A stretch of DNA of 30,038 nt from Flavobacterium sp. (GCA_030151565.1 JASLDM010000037.1:1-30038); one strand, 5' to 3'; positions 15,479 to 24,901 are shown, numbered from the stretch's first letter. Notes: a model not told the origin generated them from the sequence alone. A program made the numbers and translations.

Positions 15479-17038
15479 TTAATTAATTTCAAAAGTACAA
15501 GGAGCAGTTTTTGGCAACATATAATCACCAGCACCTTCCAAACGTACTTTAATATCAGAAATCACAACTACATCTCCTCTTCTTGCTTTATTAATTGCAG
15601 ATCTTGCTCTATCATCCATTCTGTTTCCTTGAACAACAACACTTGGCTGTCCAGGAACTTGTAATACGAATCCAGTAACAGTTAATCCAACCTCAAAATC
15701 AAAATCTTCAAGTTTCGCACCAATTGTAACGATCTCTAAATTAGATTTTTGACCTTTAGCAGCATATTCACCACGTACAGTACCTCTTGGAGCAGGAATA
15801 CCCTTAATTCTAAATGTTCTTTTATCAGAAACTTTTTGTCCATCAGGCAAAGTACCTGTAACATTAATAACTACTTCTCTACCGGCACCAGGACTCATTA
15901 CGTACTGTCCAGCTTTAGCTCCACGAACCAATCCAGGCGCAGAAGCCACAACTTTATCATCTGATATACCTGCAAAAGAAATTGTCATTGGGTTTTTAAC
16001 ACCTCTATATACAACGTTCATTTTATCTGCAGAAATAGTAGCTGAGTTTGGTTTAGGAACTACTACGTAATTTCCTTTAATATCGATTGGCACTTCAACC
16101 CCATCTTCCATAAATGAAAACTGTCCATTTATCTGATGTTCACCTACATTTCCGGTTCCGAAAGACAAGTTAACTTGTCCACCATCTAAAGCTGTTGAAA
16201 GATCAACCTCTCTACCATTTACTACAACTTTAGTAGGTACAGTAGATTTGTCATAACGACCTAAAACAACTTTTCCTTTAAATGTTTCACCAGCAAAATA
16301 TGCAGATTTCTCTGATATAACAATTGCTGCATAATTACGCATCGAAGCCGCTTGACTCAATGTATTCCCCATTAAAACATTCATTATTTCATGCTCAACT
16401 ACTTTTGCATCATTTTGCATAGCTGAGAATTTTGTTAATGAAGCTACAACCGGAAACCCTTGAAAATGATAATTTAAATAAGGTTTTACAACACCATCAT
16501 TATCTTTTACATCTTCAATATTAAATTTCTTTTCTAAGTCAATTGCAATAGGTTGAAACTTTACATCTGTTCCTATAGCCGCTTTCATCGCTTGCTTGTA
16601 AGATTCAATTTTACCAACAAACTCACTACCTAAATCAGAGTATTTATCTCCTATGAACCACTGAGAATCAATAAATTCTCCTTTATCCATAGATTCGTAG
16701 TTCAAAGAACCATCATCATTACGTTTAACTGGCTCTAAAACACTTGCCTTTACAGTTTCAAGATACCCATAAAACGACGCTGTTATGTCTGCAATCTCTT
16801 TTGCTTTTTTACTTGGTTCTGAAAAACGAGTCGGATCATCAGCAGCTTTCATTTCTAAAGCTTGTAACAAACTATTATTGCTTTCAATAGCTGCTATATT
16901 TGCCGCTTCTACTTTTTCATTCACCATACCAAAAGCTGATAAAACCTCTTTAGAGATATTTAGTGCCATCATTGCAATGAAAACTAAATACATCAAGTTA
17001 ATCATCTTTTGTCTAGGTGTCAATTTACCTCCTGCCAT
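15479..17038 (-). CDS. gldM: Gliding motility / type IX secretion protein GldM
   Basis: 519 aa, usual size for GldM (PorM). Starts MAGGKLTPRQKMINLMYLVF with one membrane segment at about residues 13-32; the rest is periplasmic and made of successive beta domains. GldM pairs with GldL in the inner-membrane proton-driven rotary motor and spans the periplasm to reach GldK/GldN. Visible features: helical domain after the anchor (ALNISKEVLSAFGMVNEKVE), NVLMGNTLSQAASMRNYAAI, then Ig-like repeats (FAGETFKGKVVLGRYD; VYRGVKNPMTISFAGI) and the final domain ending in a short strand. Spacing to gldL is 35 bp. The absence of obvious deletions suggests a working motor. Confidence 0.96.
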   Translation of the reverse strand: MAGGKLTPRQKMINLMYLVFIAMMALNISKEVLSAFGMVNEKVEAANIAAIESNNSLLQALEMKAADDPTRFSEPSKKAKEIADITASFYGYLETVKASVLEPVKRNDDGSLNYESMDKGEFIDSQWFIGDKYSDLGSEFVGKIESYKQAMKAAIGTDVKFQPIAIDLEKKFNIEDVKDNDGVVKPYLNYHFQGFPVVASLTKFSAMQNDAKVVEHEIMNVLMGNTLSQAASMRNYAAIVISEKSAYFAGETFKGKVVLGRYDKSTVPTKVVVNGREVDLSTALDGGQVNLSFGTGNVGEHQINGQFSFMEDGVEVPIDIKGNYVVVPKPNSATISADKMNVVYRGVKNPMTISFAGISDDKVVASAPGLVRGAKAGQYVMSPGAGREVVINVTGTLPDGQKVSDKRTFRIKGIPAPRGTVRGEYAAKGQKSNLEIVTIGAKLEDFDFEVGLTVTGFVLQVPGQPSVVVQGNRMDDRARSAINKARRGDVVVISDIKVRLEGAGDYMLPKTAPCTFEIN

Positions 17039-17073
17039 AGTCTATAATTTTATATATCATTAATAATTATAAA

Positions 17074-17769
17074 CTAATTAGCATTTCTTGAACCTCCCAT
17101 AGCCGAAAGCATTCCGCCATAAACTGTATTCAATGATGATAAATTAGTAGTCAATGACTGCATTTGATCTTTTAATTTCAAATTATTCTCAGCAACCTCT
17201 TGGTTGATTTCAGCATTCTTTTCTGCACTTGACAACTGAACTTTATACATAGCGTTTAAAGATTCTAATTGTGTAGCTGCTAAACTCATTTCTTCAGCAT
17301 ATTTTTTAGTTGAAGCAACAGAATCAACTGTTGGTGCAATTTCCTTAGCTGCCATTTCAAAGTTTTGAATACTTCTACTTAAACTATTCATCAATTCACC
17401 ATCGATTTTAGCATCCTTAAGTAATTGATCTAATTTTTGTGAAAGCATTCCTTCTTCTTGAGTAGCCATTACCCCACCATTCATCATTCCGCCACCAATT
17501 CCGCCAGCCATCATTGCACCAGCAGGCATAGCTTTAGCTTCACCTCCTTTTAATTCCGGATAAACTTTAGACCAATCCAATTCATCATCAACAGGTTCAA
17601 AGGCAGAAATAGCAAAAATCAAAGCCTCAACAACCAATCCAAGGGTTAACATGTTATTACCATTGATTGGCCCTAATTCCATATGAGTAATTTTAAATAA
17701 TGCTCCGATAATTACTACTGATGCTCCCATTCCGTAACAGAAGTTCATCACTTTTTTAGGTATTGCCAT
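17074..17769 (-). CDS. gldL: Gliding motility / type IX secretion motor protein GldL
   Basis: 231 aa. Two membrane segments at about residues 10-25 and 40-57, followed by DWSKVYPEL and a cytoplasmic helical domain. The residues implicated in proton transfer in GldL are conserved: K26 and H29 in the first hairpin (GALFKITHME) and E48 in the second helix (VVEALIFAIS). A Met/Gly-rich linker (about 83-105) joins the membrane part to the coiled C-terminal part. GldL forms a pentameric stator-like ring around the GldM dimer. It lies between gldK and gldM in the same operon. Confidence 0.96.
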   Translation of the reverse strand: MAIPKKVMNFCYGMGASVVIIGALFKITHMELGPINGNNMLTLGLVVEALIFAISAFEPVDDELDWSKVYPELKGGEAKAMPAGAMMAGGIGGGMMNGGVMATQEEGMLSQKLDQLLKDAKIDGELMNSLSRSIQNFEMAAKEIAPTVDSVASTKKYAEEMSLAATQLESLNAMYKVQLSSAEKNAEINQEVAENNLKLKDQMQSLTTNLSSLNTVYGGMLSAMGGSRNAN

Positions 17770-17817
17770 AATTTATAGTTAGTTTTTAGTTAGTTTTTTA
17801 TTTTGGTATATTAAATA

Positions 17818-19212
17818 TTATCTTGCTCCTTTTGGTGTTTTTACAACGTTTGGTCCAGAATACGTTTGTACGGTTCTAAATCCAATATAACTTCTTGCTG
17901 AATCAGCAAACTCCGAATCTCTTGTACTTACTTGTAAGAAATAAGCTGGATCTCTCCAAGAACCTCCTCTAACTACTTTAATTGGATTTGCAGTATTAGT
18001 ATCTCTTGGTTTTAATGAAGAAACGAAATCATAAGATGCTGGATCATAAGACGAACTTGTCCACTCAGCTACGTTTCCTGCCATATTATATAAGTTATAT
18101 CCATTCGGAACATAAGATTTTGCTTCTGCAGTAAATAAAGCTCCATCAGCAGCGTAGTCAGTTCTAGTTGGTTTAAAGTTAGCTAAGAAACAAGCTTTCT
18201 CATCTGTAGTGTAAGGTCCTCCCCAAGGATACATTGCAGACTCTAATCCACCTCTTGCAGCATATTCCCATTCAGCTTCCATTGGCAATCTATATGCATT
18301 CACTTGGTGTGACTGTCTTCTATCTTTTAAATAAGAATTTTTGTACAAAGTTCTCCAAGCAGCAAATGCTTTTGCTTGATGCCAAGTCACTCCAACTACT
18401 GGATATTCGCCATAAGCTGCATGCCAAAAATAATCATTATGCATCGGCTCATTATATGAATACTGGAACTCTTTAATCCAACGTGTTGTATCTGGATAAA
18501 TCAATAATTCTTCTGATTTCATATGACGACTACGCTTTGCTCTAACATCATCTCCTTTATCGCGTACTGCAGCATCAATATCCATATAAGAGTATTTAAA
18601 CTTTAATCTAGATACATCAAAAGTAGCCAATCCGTTGTAAGACTCACTTGCAGGTAAATAAAGAGAATCCATTACTTCTACGAAATACTCATCTGGATAT
18701 TTCTTTTTTGAAATAGGTAACTTTGCTTTCTTGTTCAATTTTCTACCAGCATACATATCGTCACTCATTTCCATGCTATAGTAGTTATCATACATATACT
18801 TTTCGTATGGAGTTTGGTTTTCTGGCTCATTCTCTTCAATAAAGGCGTACTCTCCAATTCCTCCAGATCCTTTTGCCATCCCCATTTCATCAGCATAAAT
18901 TGCTAATCTAGTTCGTACAACAGAATCTTTTACCCACTCAACAAATTTTCGATATTGATTATTTGTAATCTCAGTTTCATCCATATAGAACGACCCTACA
19001 GTTACAGTGCGGGTAGGTGCATCTTGAGTATTAAGAAAATCTTCACTTGATTTTCCCATCGTAAATGTGCCTCCTGGAATCAAAGACATCCCGTGCGGTT
19101 TTTCTGCCTTCCATTGTTTCCCAGGCATACCTCCCATTAGTTCACCTCTATCTCCAGAACCACAACTGAATAATATTGATGCAAATGCTGCTAGCGTAAT
19201 GAACTTCTTCAT
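17818..19212 (-). CDS. gldK: Gliding motility / type IX secretion lipoprotein GldK
   Basis: 464 aa. Lipoprotein signal with lipobox FSC at about residues 15-17 (MKKFITLAAFASILFSCGSG). The mature part is a formylglycine-generating-enzyme-like (FGE-sulfatase) fold: MSLIPGGTFTMG, YMDETEITNNQYRKFVEWV, VGVTWHQAKAFAAWR, RLPMEAEWEYAARGG, NMAGNVAEWTSSSYD and VVRGGSWRDPAYF. GldK (PorK) uses this fold structurally, forming the outer-membrane ring with GldN. A long insert (about residues 110-265) lies within the domain, as in other GldK proteins. It is the first gene of the operon, with a promoter-like element upstream at 19253-19284. The closely related paralogue GldJ is less likely given the immediate gldLMN neighbours. 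Confidence 0.96.
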   Translation of the reverse strand: MKKFITLAAFASILFSCGSGDRGELMGGMPGKQWKAEKPHGMSLIPGGTFTMGKSSEDFLNTQDAPTRTVTVGSFYMDETEITNNQYRKFVEWVKDSVVRTRLAIYADEMGMAKGSGGIGEYAFIEENEPENQTPYEKYMYDNYYSMEMSDDMYAGRKLNKKAKLPISKKKYPDEYFVEVMDSLYLPASESYNGLATFDVSRLKFKYSYMDIDAAVRDKGDDVRAKRSRHMKSEELLIYPDTTRWIKEFQYSYNEPMHNDYFWHAAYGEYPVVGVTWHQAKAFAAWRTLYKNSYLKDRRQSHQVNAYRLPMEAEWEYAARGGLESAMYPWGGPYTTDEKACFLANFKPTRTDYAADGALFTAEAKSYVPNGYNLYNMAGNVAEWTSSSYDPASYDFVSSLKPRDTNTANPIKVVRGGSWRDPAYFLQVSTRDSEFADSARSYIGFRTVQTYSGPNVVKTPKGAR

Positions 19213-19252
19213 ATATTTTTGGGGTTTATATTTAATTTAAGTTTTAAAGCCG

Positions 19253-19284
19253 TAAACCTATCTAATTATTTTCAATTACACAAA
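19253..19284 (-). promoter_or_regulatory. Probable promoter of gldKLMN
   Basis: Minus strand: TTTG (19284-19281), 20-nt spacer, TAGGTTTA (19260-19253), matching TAnnTTTG at all but the last base. It predicts a leader of about 35-40 nt. Confidence 0.45.
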
Positions 19285-19320
19285 GAAAAACTAAAAAAAA
19301 TTAATTTATATTTAACATTT

Positions 19321-19357
19321 AAAAAAAAGAAGTCCCTAAATTAAATAAGACTTTTTT
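19321..19357 (-). terminator. Weak terminator-like hairpin after the arginase-fold gene
   Basis: Minus strand AAAAAAAGTC ... GACTTCTTTTTTTT, a short mostly A-T stem that includes the end of the coding sequence and a T-run. Termination strength is doubtful, so read-through towards gldK is possible. Confidence 0.4.
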
Positions 19358-20492
19358 TAAGGGTTCTCCACCATCTATCAGGGACTTGCTGTTCAATTGC
19401 CATTTGATAATCCGAATAACTACAAGGCAACAACACTTGTCTAGTTATACTTTCATTAACAATTGAGGGTACTTCAACCGCTATCCACCAACGATCCGAT
19501 AAATCACTTTTATAAAATACTAAATCATCATAATCCTGCATTGGAACGATATATTTAAAATAACTTTCCTTGCTTACAAACGGATATTCGTTTGATCGAT
19601 AATTGACACCTTCAACAAAATACCAAATAATCTGCGCTATTAGTAACGTTTCATTCTTAGTATTATTATAATTAAATACTCCGAATGAACTAACACGATC
19701 ACTTAGTCCTGAATATCTAGCTAATGCACATATTTCTCTACCATCAAATCCGTTTGGATTAAAGTTTTCAAAATTACCTGAATCTGCAGATTTAACAGCA
19801 TGCATATCTAAACTCACTACATCGGCGTCTCGAAGAACTGGCTCAGCCAACGTACTGTTATTTACAATTTCACCTAATCTATAAGCTTCAAAATACAAAC
19901 TGTTGATCAAATCGATTTCTTCTTGCGAATTAAAATAAGTTTGATACCCCAAGTTCGAATAATTAAATAAATTCGTAGGCTCTTCTAAAATAATGCGCGA
20001 CAGAAATGTTTCAGCAGGATAACCATCTTCTTTTACCAAATCTAATCGATGATCAATACAAACCAAATTCACCATTTGCTCTAATGCATCATAAGCACGA
20101 TACATTGCATACGTCAAGTCTTGCGACCCTCCAATCACGATAGGTATAATTCGATTTTTAATTAATATTTCAGTGAGTTTTTTTACCAAATAATAAGTAT
20201 CACTTAGAGTTTCCCCAGGAACCACATCTCCAAAATCGATAATATTAGAAGACCAATTTCCAGGAAATAACTCATAAAAAGTTTTACGAACTTTTGTTAA
20301 ATCCACCACATTAGTTCCATCTTCAAGCCCTCTATTATCTAAAACACCTACAATTGCAATTTTATAGTTTGAAAATGATTCGAAATTACCTCCTGAGAAA
20401 AAAGTTACTTTTTTTCCCAAGGACTGACTTGGCAATCCATCAATAAATTTTAAAAAATTTTGGTCTAACGGTCTTAGTAATTCAAAAATCAT
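19341..20492 (-). CDS. Arginase/ureohydrolase-fold protein with altered metal site
   Basis: 383 aa, related to arginase, agmatinase and formimidoylglutamase. The family's three motifs are found in order but altered. GGDH appears as GGSQD (121-125), DAHxD as DHRLD (147-151), and SxDxD as SLDMH (227-231). Of the six usual Mn ligands, D147, D151 and D229 remain, while the expected His at 124, His at 149 and Asp at 231 are Q, R and H. Homologues are often annotated formimidoylglutamase, but ureohydrolase activity looks unlikely here. It has no signal peptide. The gene lies 6 bp downstream of topA and 128 bp upstream of gldK on the same strand. The position next to gldK suggests, but does not show, a link to type IX secretion or motility. 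Confidence 0.85.
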   Translation of the reverse strand: MIFELLRPLDQNFLKFIDGLPSQSLGKKVTFFSGGNFESFSNYKIAIVGVLDNRGLEDGTNVVDLTKVRKTFYELFPGNWSSNIIDFGDVVPGETLSDTYYLVKKLTEILIKNRIIPIVIGGSQDLTYAMYRAYDALEQMVNLVCIDHRLDLVKEDGYPAETFLSRIILEEPTNLFNYSNLGYQTYFNSQEEIDLINSLYFEAYRLGEIVNNSTLAEPVLRDADVVSLDMHAVKSADSGNFENFNPNGFDGREICALARYSGLSDRVSSFGVFNYNNTKNETLLIAQIIWYFVEGVNYRSNEYPFVSKESYFKYIVPMQDYDDLVFYKSDLSDRWWIAVEVPSIVNESITRQVLLPCSYSDYQMAIEQQVPDRWWRTLKKSLI

Positions 20493-20498
20493 GGTATT

Positions 20499-23048
20499 TT
20501 ATTTCTTTGTCGTTGTTTTCTTCGCAGCTGTTTTAGTAGCCGTTTTTTTAGCTGTAGTCGCTTTTTTCGTGGTAGTTGTCTTTTTCGCAACTGCTTTTTT
20601 CTTAGCAGGTGCTTTTTTAGCCAACATTTCCTGAACCTCATCTAAGGTTAATGCTGCTGCATCTACATCCTTACTCAATTCTATTTTCGTTTTCCCTTGA
20701 AGAATAACCGAACGTCCCCAACGTGCTTTTTCTACGCGAATCCCCTCTTCTTTCCAATCGTGGATAACCTTATCTATTTCCTTCTGAATTTTATCTGCAA
20801 TCAATTCATCAATATCTGCTTTTGTCAGATTATCAAAATCATATTTCTTATTCACATTAATAAAAATACCATTCCATTTTAGATACGGTCCAAAACGACC
20901 AACTCCTTTTTGAACAGGCAAATCTTGATAAGTTGCGATTGGCGCATCAGCAACTTCTTTTTCTTTGATCAACTCTAACGCGCGTTCTAAAGTCACATCT
21001 AAAGGTTCTTCCCCTTTAGCTAATGAAATAAACGATTTTCCGTGACGCACATAAGGCCCGAATCGTCCATTATTAACTTCTATTTCTTCTCCTTTATATT
21101 CACCCAATTGCTTTGGAAGTAAAAATAAAGTTAGCGCTTCTTCTAAAGTAATTGTACCGATATTTTGGTCGGGACGCAAACTAGCGAATTGCTTCTCTTC
21201 ATCCTCAGCATCTCCAATTTGAGCCATAGGTCCAAATTTCCCTAAACGCACTAAAATCGGTTTTCCAGATTTTGGATCTGTCCCCAAGATACGCTCTCCG
21301 GATTCGCGCTCTGCATGTTCCTCTACATTTCGAACGGTAGGATGAAAATGATCATAGAAGTCTTTCATCATTTTAGCCCAATCTTCATTTCCAGCAGCAA
21401 TTTCATCAAAATCTTGCTCCACTTTCGCAGTAAAATTGTAATCTAAAATCGTTTCAAAATTCTTAACCAAGAAATCATTTACAATAATTCCAATATCTGT
21501 TGGAATTAAACGCCCTTTATCTGAACCTACTTTCTCAACTAAATCAGAAGTTTCAATTGCTCCATCTTTCAGCACCAACATTTTATAAGGACGTTCCTTA
21601 CCTTCTGTAGTTCCTTTTTCTACATAAGTTCTCGCGATAATAGTAGAAATAGTAGGCGCATACGTAGATGGTCTACCAATTCCTAACTCTTCCAACTTTT
21701 TCACGAGTGAAGCTTCCGTATAGCGAGCGGCAGGACGTGTAAAACGTTGTGTTGCTACAATATTTTTATTTAATAAACGCTCCGAAACTCGTAATGCTGG
21801 CAAAATTCCTTCTACTTCCTCCTCCTCGTCATCATGCCCTTCCAAATACACTTTTAAGAATCCTTCAAAAAGCAAAACCTCTCCAGTTGCTGCAAAGTGT
21901 TCCTTATATTTATCTGCTTCAATTTTCACATTTGTACGCTCTAACTGCGCATCACTCATTTGAGAAGCTAAAGTACGTTTCCAAATTAAATCATATAAGC
22001 GTGCTTGATCCCGATCAACAGGCGCATTATGCAAGGTCATATCGGTCGGTCGGATAGCCTCGTGAGCCTCCTGAGCACCTTTACTCTTTGTAGAATACGT
22101 TCTCGGCTTGCTAAATTCTTTTCCGTATGATTTGGTGATTTCCGCTGCCGCTGCTTGCATCGCCTCTTGCGAAAGATTAACACTATCTGTTCTCATATAC
22201 GTAATCAATCCACTTTCATACAGGCGTTGTGCCAACATCATGGTTTGACTCACCGAATAATACAACTTTCGGGCTGCTTCTTGTTGCAACGTAGAAGTTG
22301 TAAACGGAGCCGCAGGAGATTTCTTCGCTGGCTTTGTTTCTAAATCACTTACCTTATACGTAGCTCCAATATTTTTATTTAAGAATGCTTCCGCTTCCGC
22401 CAACGATTCAAAATTCTTTGGAAGCTTAGCTTTGAATGATTTCCCCTCTTCGTTACTAAACTCAGCGGTTACGCTATAAGAAGCCTTCGAATCAAATTCA
22501 TTAATTTCGCGTTCGCGTTCCACAATTAATCGAACCGAAACCGATTGTACACGCCCAGCAGAAAGCCCTCCCTTTACTTTTTTCCAAAGTACTGGAGACA
22601 ACTCATATCCTACCAAACGATCCAAAACACGACGCGCTTGTTGTGCATTTACTAAATTATAATCAATGCTTCGCGGATTTTCAATGGCTTTTTGAATCGC
22701 TGTTTTAGTAATTTCATGAAATACAATGCGTTTTGTTTTATCTTCCTTCAACTTCAATTCTTCGGCTAAATGCCAAGCAATTGCTTCTCCCTCCCGGTCC
22801 TCATCGGAAGCTAACCAAACCATTTCTGCTTGTTTCGAAAGGTCTTTTAGTTTCTTCACCACAGCCTTCTTGTCTGCAGAAACCTCATATTTAGGTTTAA
22901 AGTTGTTCTCCACATCAACACCAATTTCCTTGGATGGTAAATCAGCAATGTGTCCATAACTCGACTCTACTTTATAATCCTTTCCTAAAAACTTTTCAAT
23001 GGTTTTCGCCTTCGCTGGTGACTCAACAATCACTAAATTCTTTGCCAT
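20499..23048 (-). CDS. topA: DNA topoisomerase I (type IA)
   Basis: 849 aa. Relaxes negatively supercoiled DNA in the cytoplasm. N-terminal TOPRIM domain starts MAKNLVIVESPAKAKTIEKF, with metal-binding SDEDREGEA at 81-89. The core includes LVNAQQARRVLDRLVGYEL and GGLSAGRVQSVSVRLI. The active-site motif LITYMRTDS places the nucleophile at Y284. The C-terminal part has repeated glycine-rich segments, each with a GRFGPYV/GRFGPYLKW-like core, in place of cysteine zinc fingers (no CxxC pairs). The last ~39 residues are a Lys/Ala/Thr tail like histone H1, probably for DNA binding. The arginase-fold gene follows after 6 bp. A -7 element lies just upstream. Confidence 0.97.
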   Translation of the reverse strand: MAKNLVIVESPAKAKTIEKFLGKDYKVESSYGHIADLPSKEIGVDVENNFKPKYEVSADKKAVVKKLKDLSKQAEMVWLASDEDREGEAIAWHLAEELKLKEDKTKRIVFHEITKTAIQKAIENPRSIDYNLVNAQQARRVLDRLVGYELSPVLWKKVKGGLSAGRVQSVSVRLIVEREREINEFDSKASYSVTAEFSNEEGKSFKAKLPKNFESLAEAEAFLNKNIGATYKVSDLETKPAKKSPAAPFTTSTLQQEAARKLYYSVSQTMMLAQRLYESGLITYMRTDSVNLSQEAMQAAAAEITKSYGKEFSKPRTYSTKSKGAQEAHEAIRPTDMTLHNAPVDRDQARLYDLIWKRTLASQMSDAQLERTNVKIEADKYKEHFAATGEVLLFEGFLKVYLEGHDDEEEEVEGILPALRVSERLLNKNIVATQRFTRPAARYTEASLVKKLEELGIGRPSTYAPTISTIIARTYVEKGTTEGKERPYKMLVLKDGAIETSDLVEKVGSDKGRLIPTDIGIIVNDFLVKNFETILDYNFTAKVEQDFDEIAAGNEDWAKMMKDFYDHFHPTVRNVEEHAERESGERILGTDPKSGKPILVRLGKFGPMAQIGDAEDEEKQFASLRPDQNIGTITLEEALTLFLLPKQLGEYKGEEIEVNNGRFGPYVRHGKSFISLAKGEEPLDVTLERALELIKEKEVADAPIATYQDLPVQKGVGRFGPYLKWNGIFINVNKKYDFDNLTKADIDELIADKIQKEIDKVIHDWKEEGIRVEKARWGRSVILQGKTKIELSKDVDAAALTLDEVQEMLAKKAPAKKKAVAKKTTTTKKATTAKKTATKTAAKKTTTKK

Positions 23049-23066
23049 ATTTCACTATTTTGCCAA

Positions 23067-23074
23067 CAAAAGTA
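23067..23074 (-). promoter_or_regulatory. -7 element of topA promoter
   Basis: Minus-strand TACTTTTG, a full TAnnTTTG match 18 bases before the topA ATG. The -33 element is not obvious. Confidence 0.4.
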
Positions 23075-23342
23075 TATGATTTTTTTAAATATTACCTTTT
23101 TAGATTTTTTAAAAAATAGTTTTTTAGTTTTATCTATTCATTTTACACCCAAGATCTCGGACTATTCATCAACATTTTAAACTTAAATCACCTAATTCTA
23201 TTGTTTTAGATATTTAAACACCAATTTTATGCGAAACCATTAATTTTCAAAACATTCCATTTTAAAAAAAATATTTAAAATTTAAAACTCGTATAAATCT
23301 TTATCCTTTTAGAAAAAAACTGTTAAATAGATTACTGCCAAC

Positions 23343-23372
23343 TTGGCATAACAATTATATAAAGTATATTTG
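23343..23372 (+). promoter_or_regulatory. Promoter of the miaB operon
   Basis: TTG (23343-23345), 19-nt spacer, TATATTTG (23365-23372). Same -7 octamer and spacing as the tRNA promoters. It predicts a leader of about 28 nt to the miaB ATG. Confidence 0.7.
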
Positions 23373-23407
23373 TAAGCTGTATTAAAAACATCCTTTGGAA
23401 CAAGTAT

Positions 23408-24856
23408 ATGGAAAAGGTAATTGAAGAAAACAAACAAGGAACAAGTTTATCCTTAGAACAAAATAAAAACAACACCAAAAAGCTTTTTATCGAAAGCTAT
23501 GGCTGTCAGATGAATTTTTCTGATAGCGAAATTGTGGCATCTATCTTATCCGATCAAGGGTATAACACGACCCAAAATCTTGAAGAAGCGGATTTAGTTT
23601 TAGTAAACACCTGCTCTATTCGTGATAAAGCCGAACAAACGGTTCGCAAGCGATTAGAAAAATACAATCGGGTAAAGCGCGTAAATCCAGGTATGAAAGT
23701 TGGCGTTTTAGGCTGTATGGCCGAACGTCTAAAAAGCAAATTTCTAGAAGAAGAAAAGATTGTTGATCTTGTTGTTGGACCAGATGCTTATAAAGATATT
23801 CCTAACCTATTAAAAGAGGTAGAAGAAGGAAGAGATGCCATCAACGTGATTCTTTCTAAAGAAGAAACCTATGGAGACATTTCGCCTGTACGTTTGATGA
23901 GCAATGGAGTTACGGCATTCGTATCAATCACAAGAGGTTGTGACAATATGTGTACCTTTTGCGTAGTTCCATTTACAAGAGGACGCGAACGCAGTAGAGA
24001 TCCTCAAAGTATTCTGGAAGAAATCCAAGATTTACATGATCGCGGTTTTAAAGAAGTAACACTATTAGGTCAGAATGTAGACAGCTACTTATGGTATGGT
24101 GGCGGACTTAAAAAAGATTTCGACAAAGCAAGTGATATGCAAAAAGCGACAGCAGTAGATTTTGCGCAACTGCTCGAAAGTGCCGCTATACGTTTCCCTA
24201 AAATGCGTTTCCGTTTTTCAACTTCTAATCCACAAGACATGCATGAGGAAGTTTTGCACGTAATTGCAAAACACCATAATATATGTAAATACATTCACCT
24301 GCCTGTTCAATCTGGAAGCACGAGAATCTTAGAAGAAATGAACCGCCAACATACTCGTGAAGAATATATGGCGCTTATTGACAAAGTTCGCAGCATTATT
24401 CCAGATTGCTCTATCTCTCAGGATATGATTACCGGCTTTCCTACCGAAACCGAGGAAGACCATCAAGACACCTTGTCGCTCATGGAATATGTGCGCTATG
24501 ATTTTGGATATATGTTTGCCTATTCTGAACGTCCAGGTACCTTAGCCGCAAGAAAGCTAGCAGATGATGTACCAGAAGAAGTTAAAAAACGCAGACTACA
24601 AGAAATCGTAGACTTACAACGTGCAATAGGCTTAGAGCGTACACAGCGCTTTTTAGGTCAAACGATGGAGGTTTTGATTGAAAAACCATCCAAACGTTCT
24701 GAAGAACAATGGTCAGGGAGAAACTCACAAAACACCGTGGTGGTATTCCCTAAAGAACACTATAATGTTGGTGATTTTGTAGAAGTTAAAATTACAGATT
24801 GTACTTCTGCTACACTTATAGGAGAAGCTGTTGGGTATTCCCCAATGCAGTCTTAA
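23408..24856 (+). CDS. miaB: tRNA-2-methylthio-N6-dimethylallyladenosine synthase MiaB
   Basis: 482 aa radical SAM methylthiotransferase that adds the 2-methylthio group to i6A37 of tRNAs reading UNN codons. N-terminal UPF0004 domain with three cluster cysteines: C33 (ESYGCQMN), C69 (VNTCSIRDKA) and C103 (VLGCMAE). The radical SAM triad CxxxCxxC is C178, C182, C185 in RGCDNMCTFCVVPFTRGRE. The later part has HLPVQSGS and DMITGFPTET, and a C-terminal TRAM domain (about 415-478). The REQWSGRNSQNT-like segment is typical of MiaB, distinguishing it from RimO and MtaB. It heads a same-strand run ending at secG. A ~22-residue N-terminal extension precedes the domain. Confidence 0.97.
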   Translation: MEKVIEENKQGTSLSLEQNKNNTKKLFIESYGCQMNFSDSEIVASILSDQGYNTTQNLEEADLVLVNTCSIRDKAEQTVRKRLEKYNRVKRVNPGMKVGVLGCMAERLKSKFLEEEKIVDLVVGPDAYKDIPNLLKEVEEGRDAINVILSKEETYGDISPVRLMSNGVTAFVSITRGCDNMCTFCVVPFTRGRERSRDPQSILEEIQDLHDRGFKEVTLLGQNVDSYLWYGGGLKKDFDKASDMQKATAVDFAQLLESAAIRFPKMRFRFSTSNPQDMHEEVLHVIAKHHNICKYIHLPVQSGSTRILEEMNRQHTREEYMALIDKVRSIIPDCSISQDMITGFPTETEEDHQDTLSLMEYVRYDFGYMFAYSERPGTLAARKLADDVPEEVKKRRLQEIVDLQRAIGLERTQRFLGQTMEVLIEKPSKRSEEQWSGRNSQNTVVVFPKEHYNVGDFVEVKITDCTSATLIGEAVGYSPMQS

Positions 24857-24901
24857 ATTCAAAGCCAAACCTGCGAAATACTATAATTTAAAACAAACGA
24901 G

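Larger units (their letters stand above)
23049..23407. promoter_or_regulatory. Divergent intergenic region topA / miaB
   Basis: 359 bp of very A+T-rich DNA with no ORF. It carries a topA -7 element near one end and the miaB promoter near the other. The middle (about 23100-23330) has A and T runs but no hairpin or repeat I can support. Confidence 0.6.
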
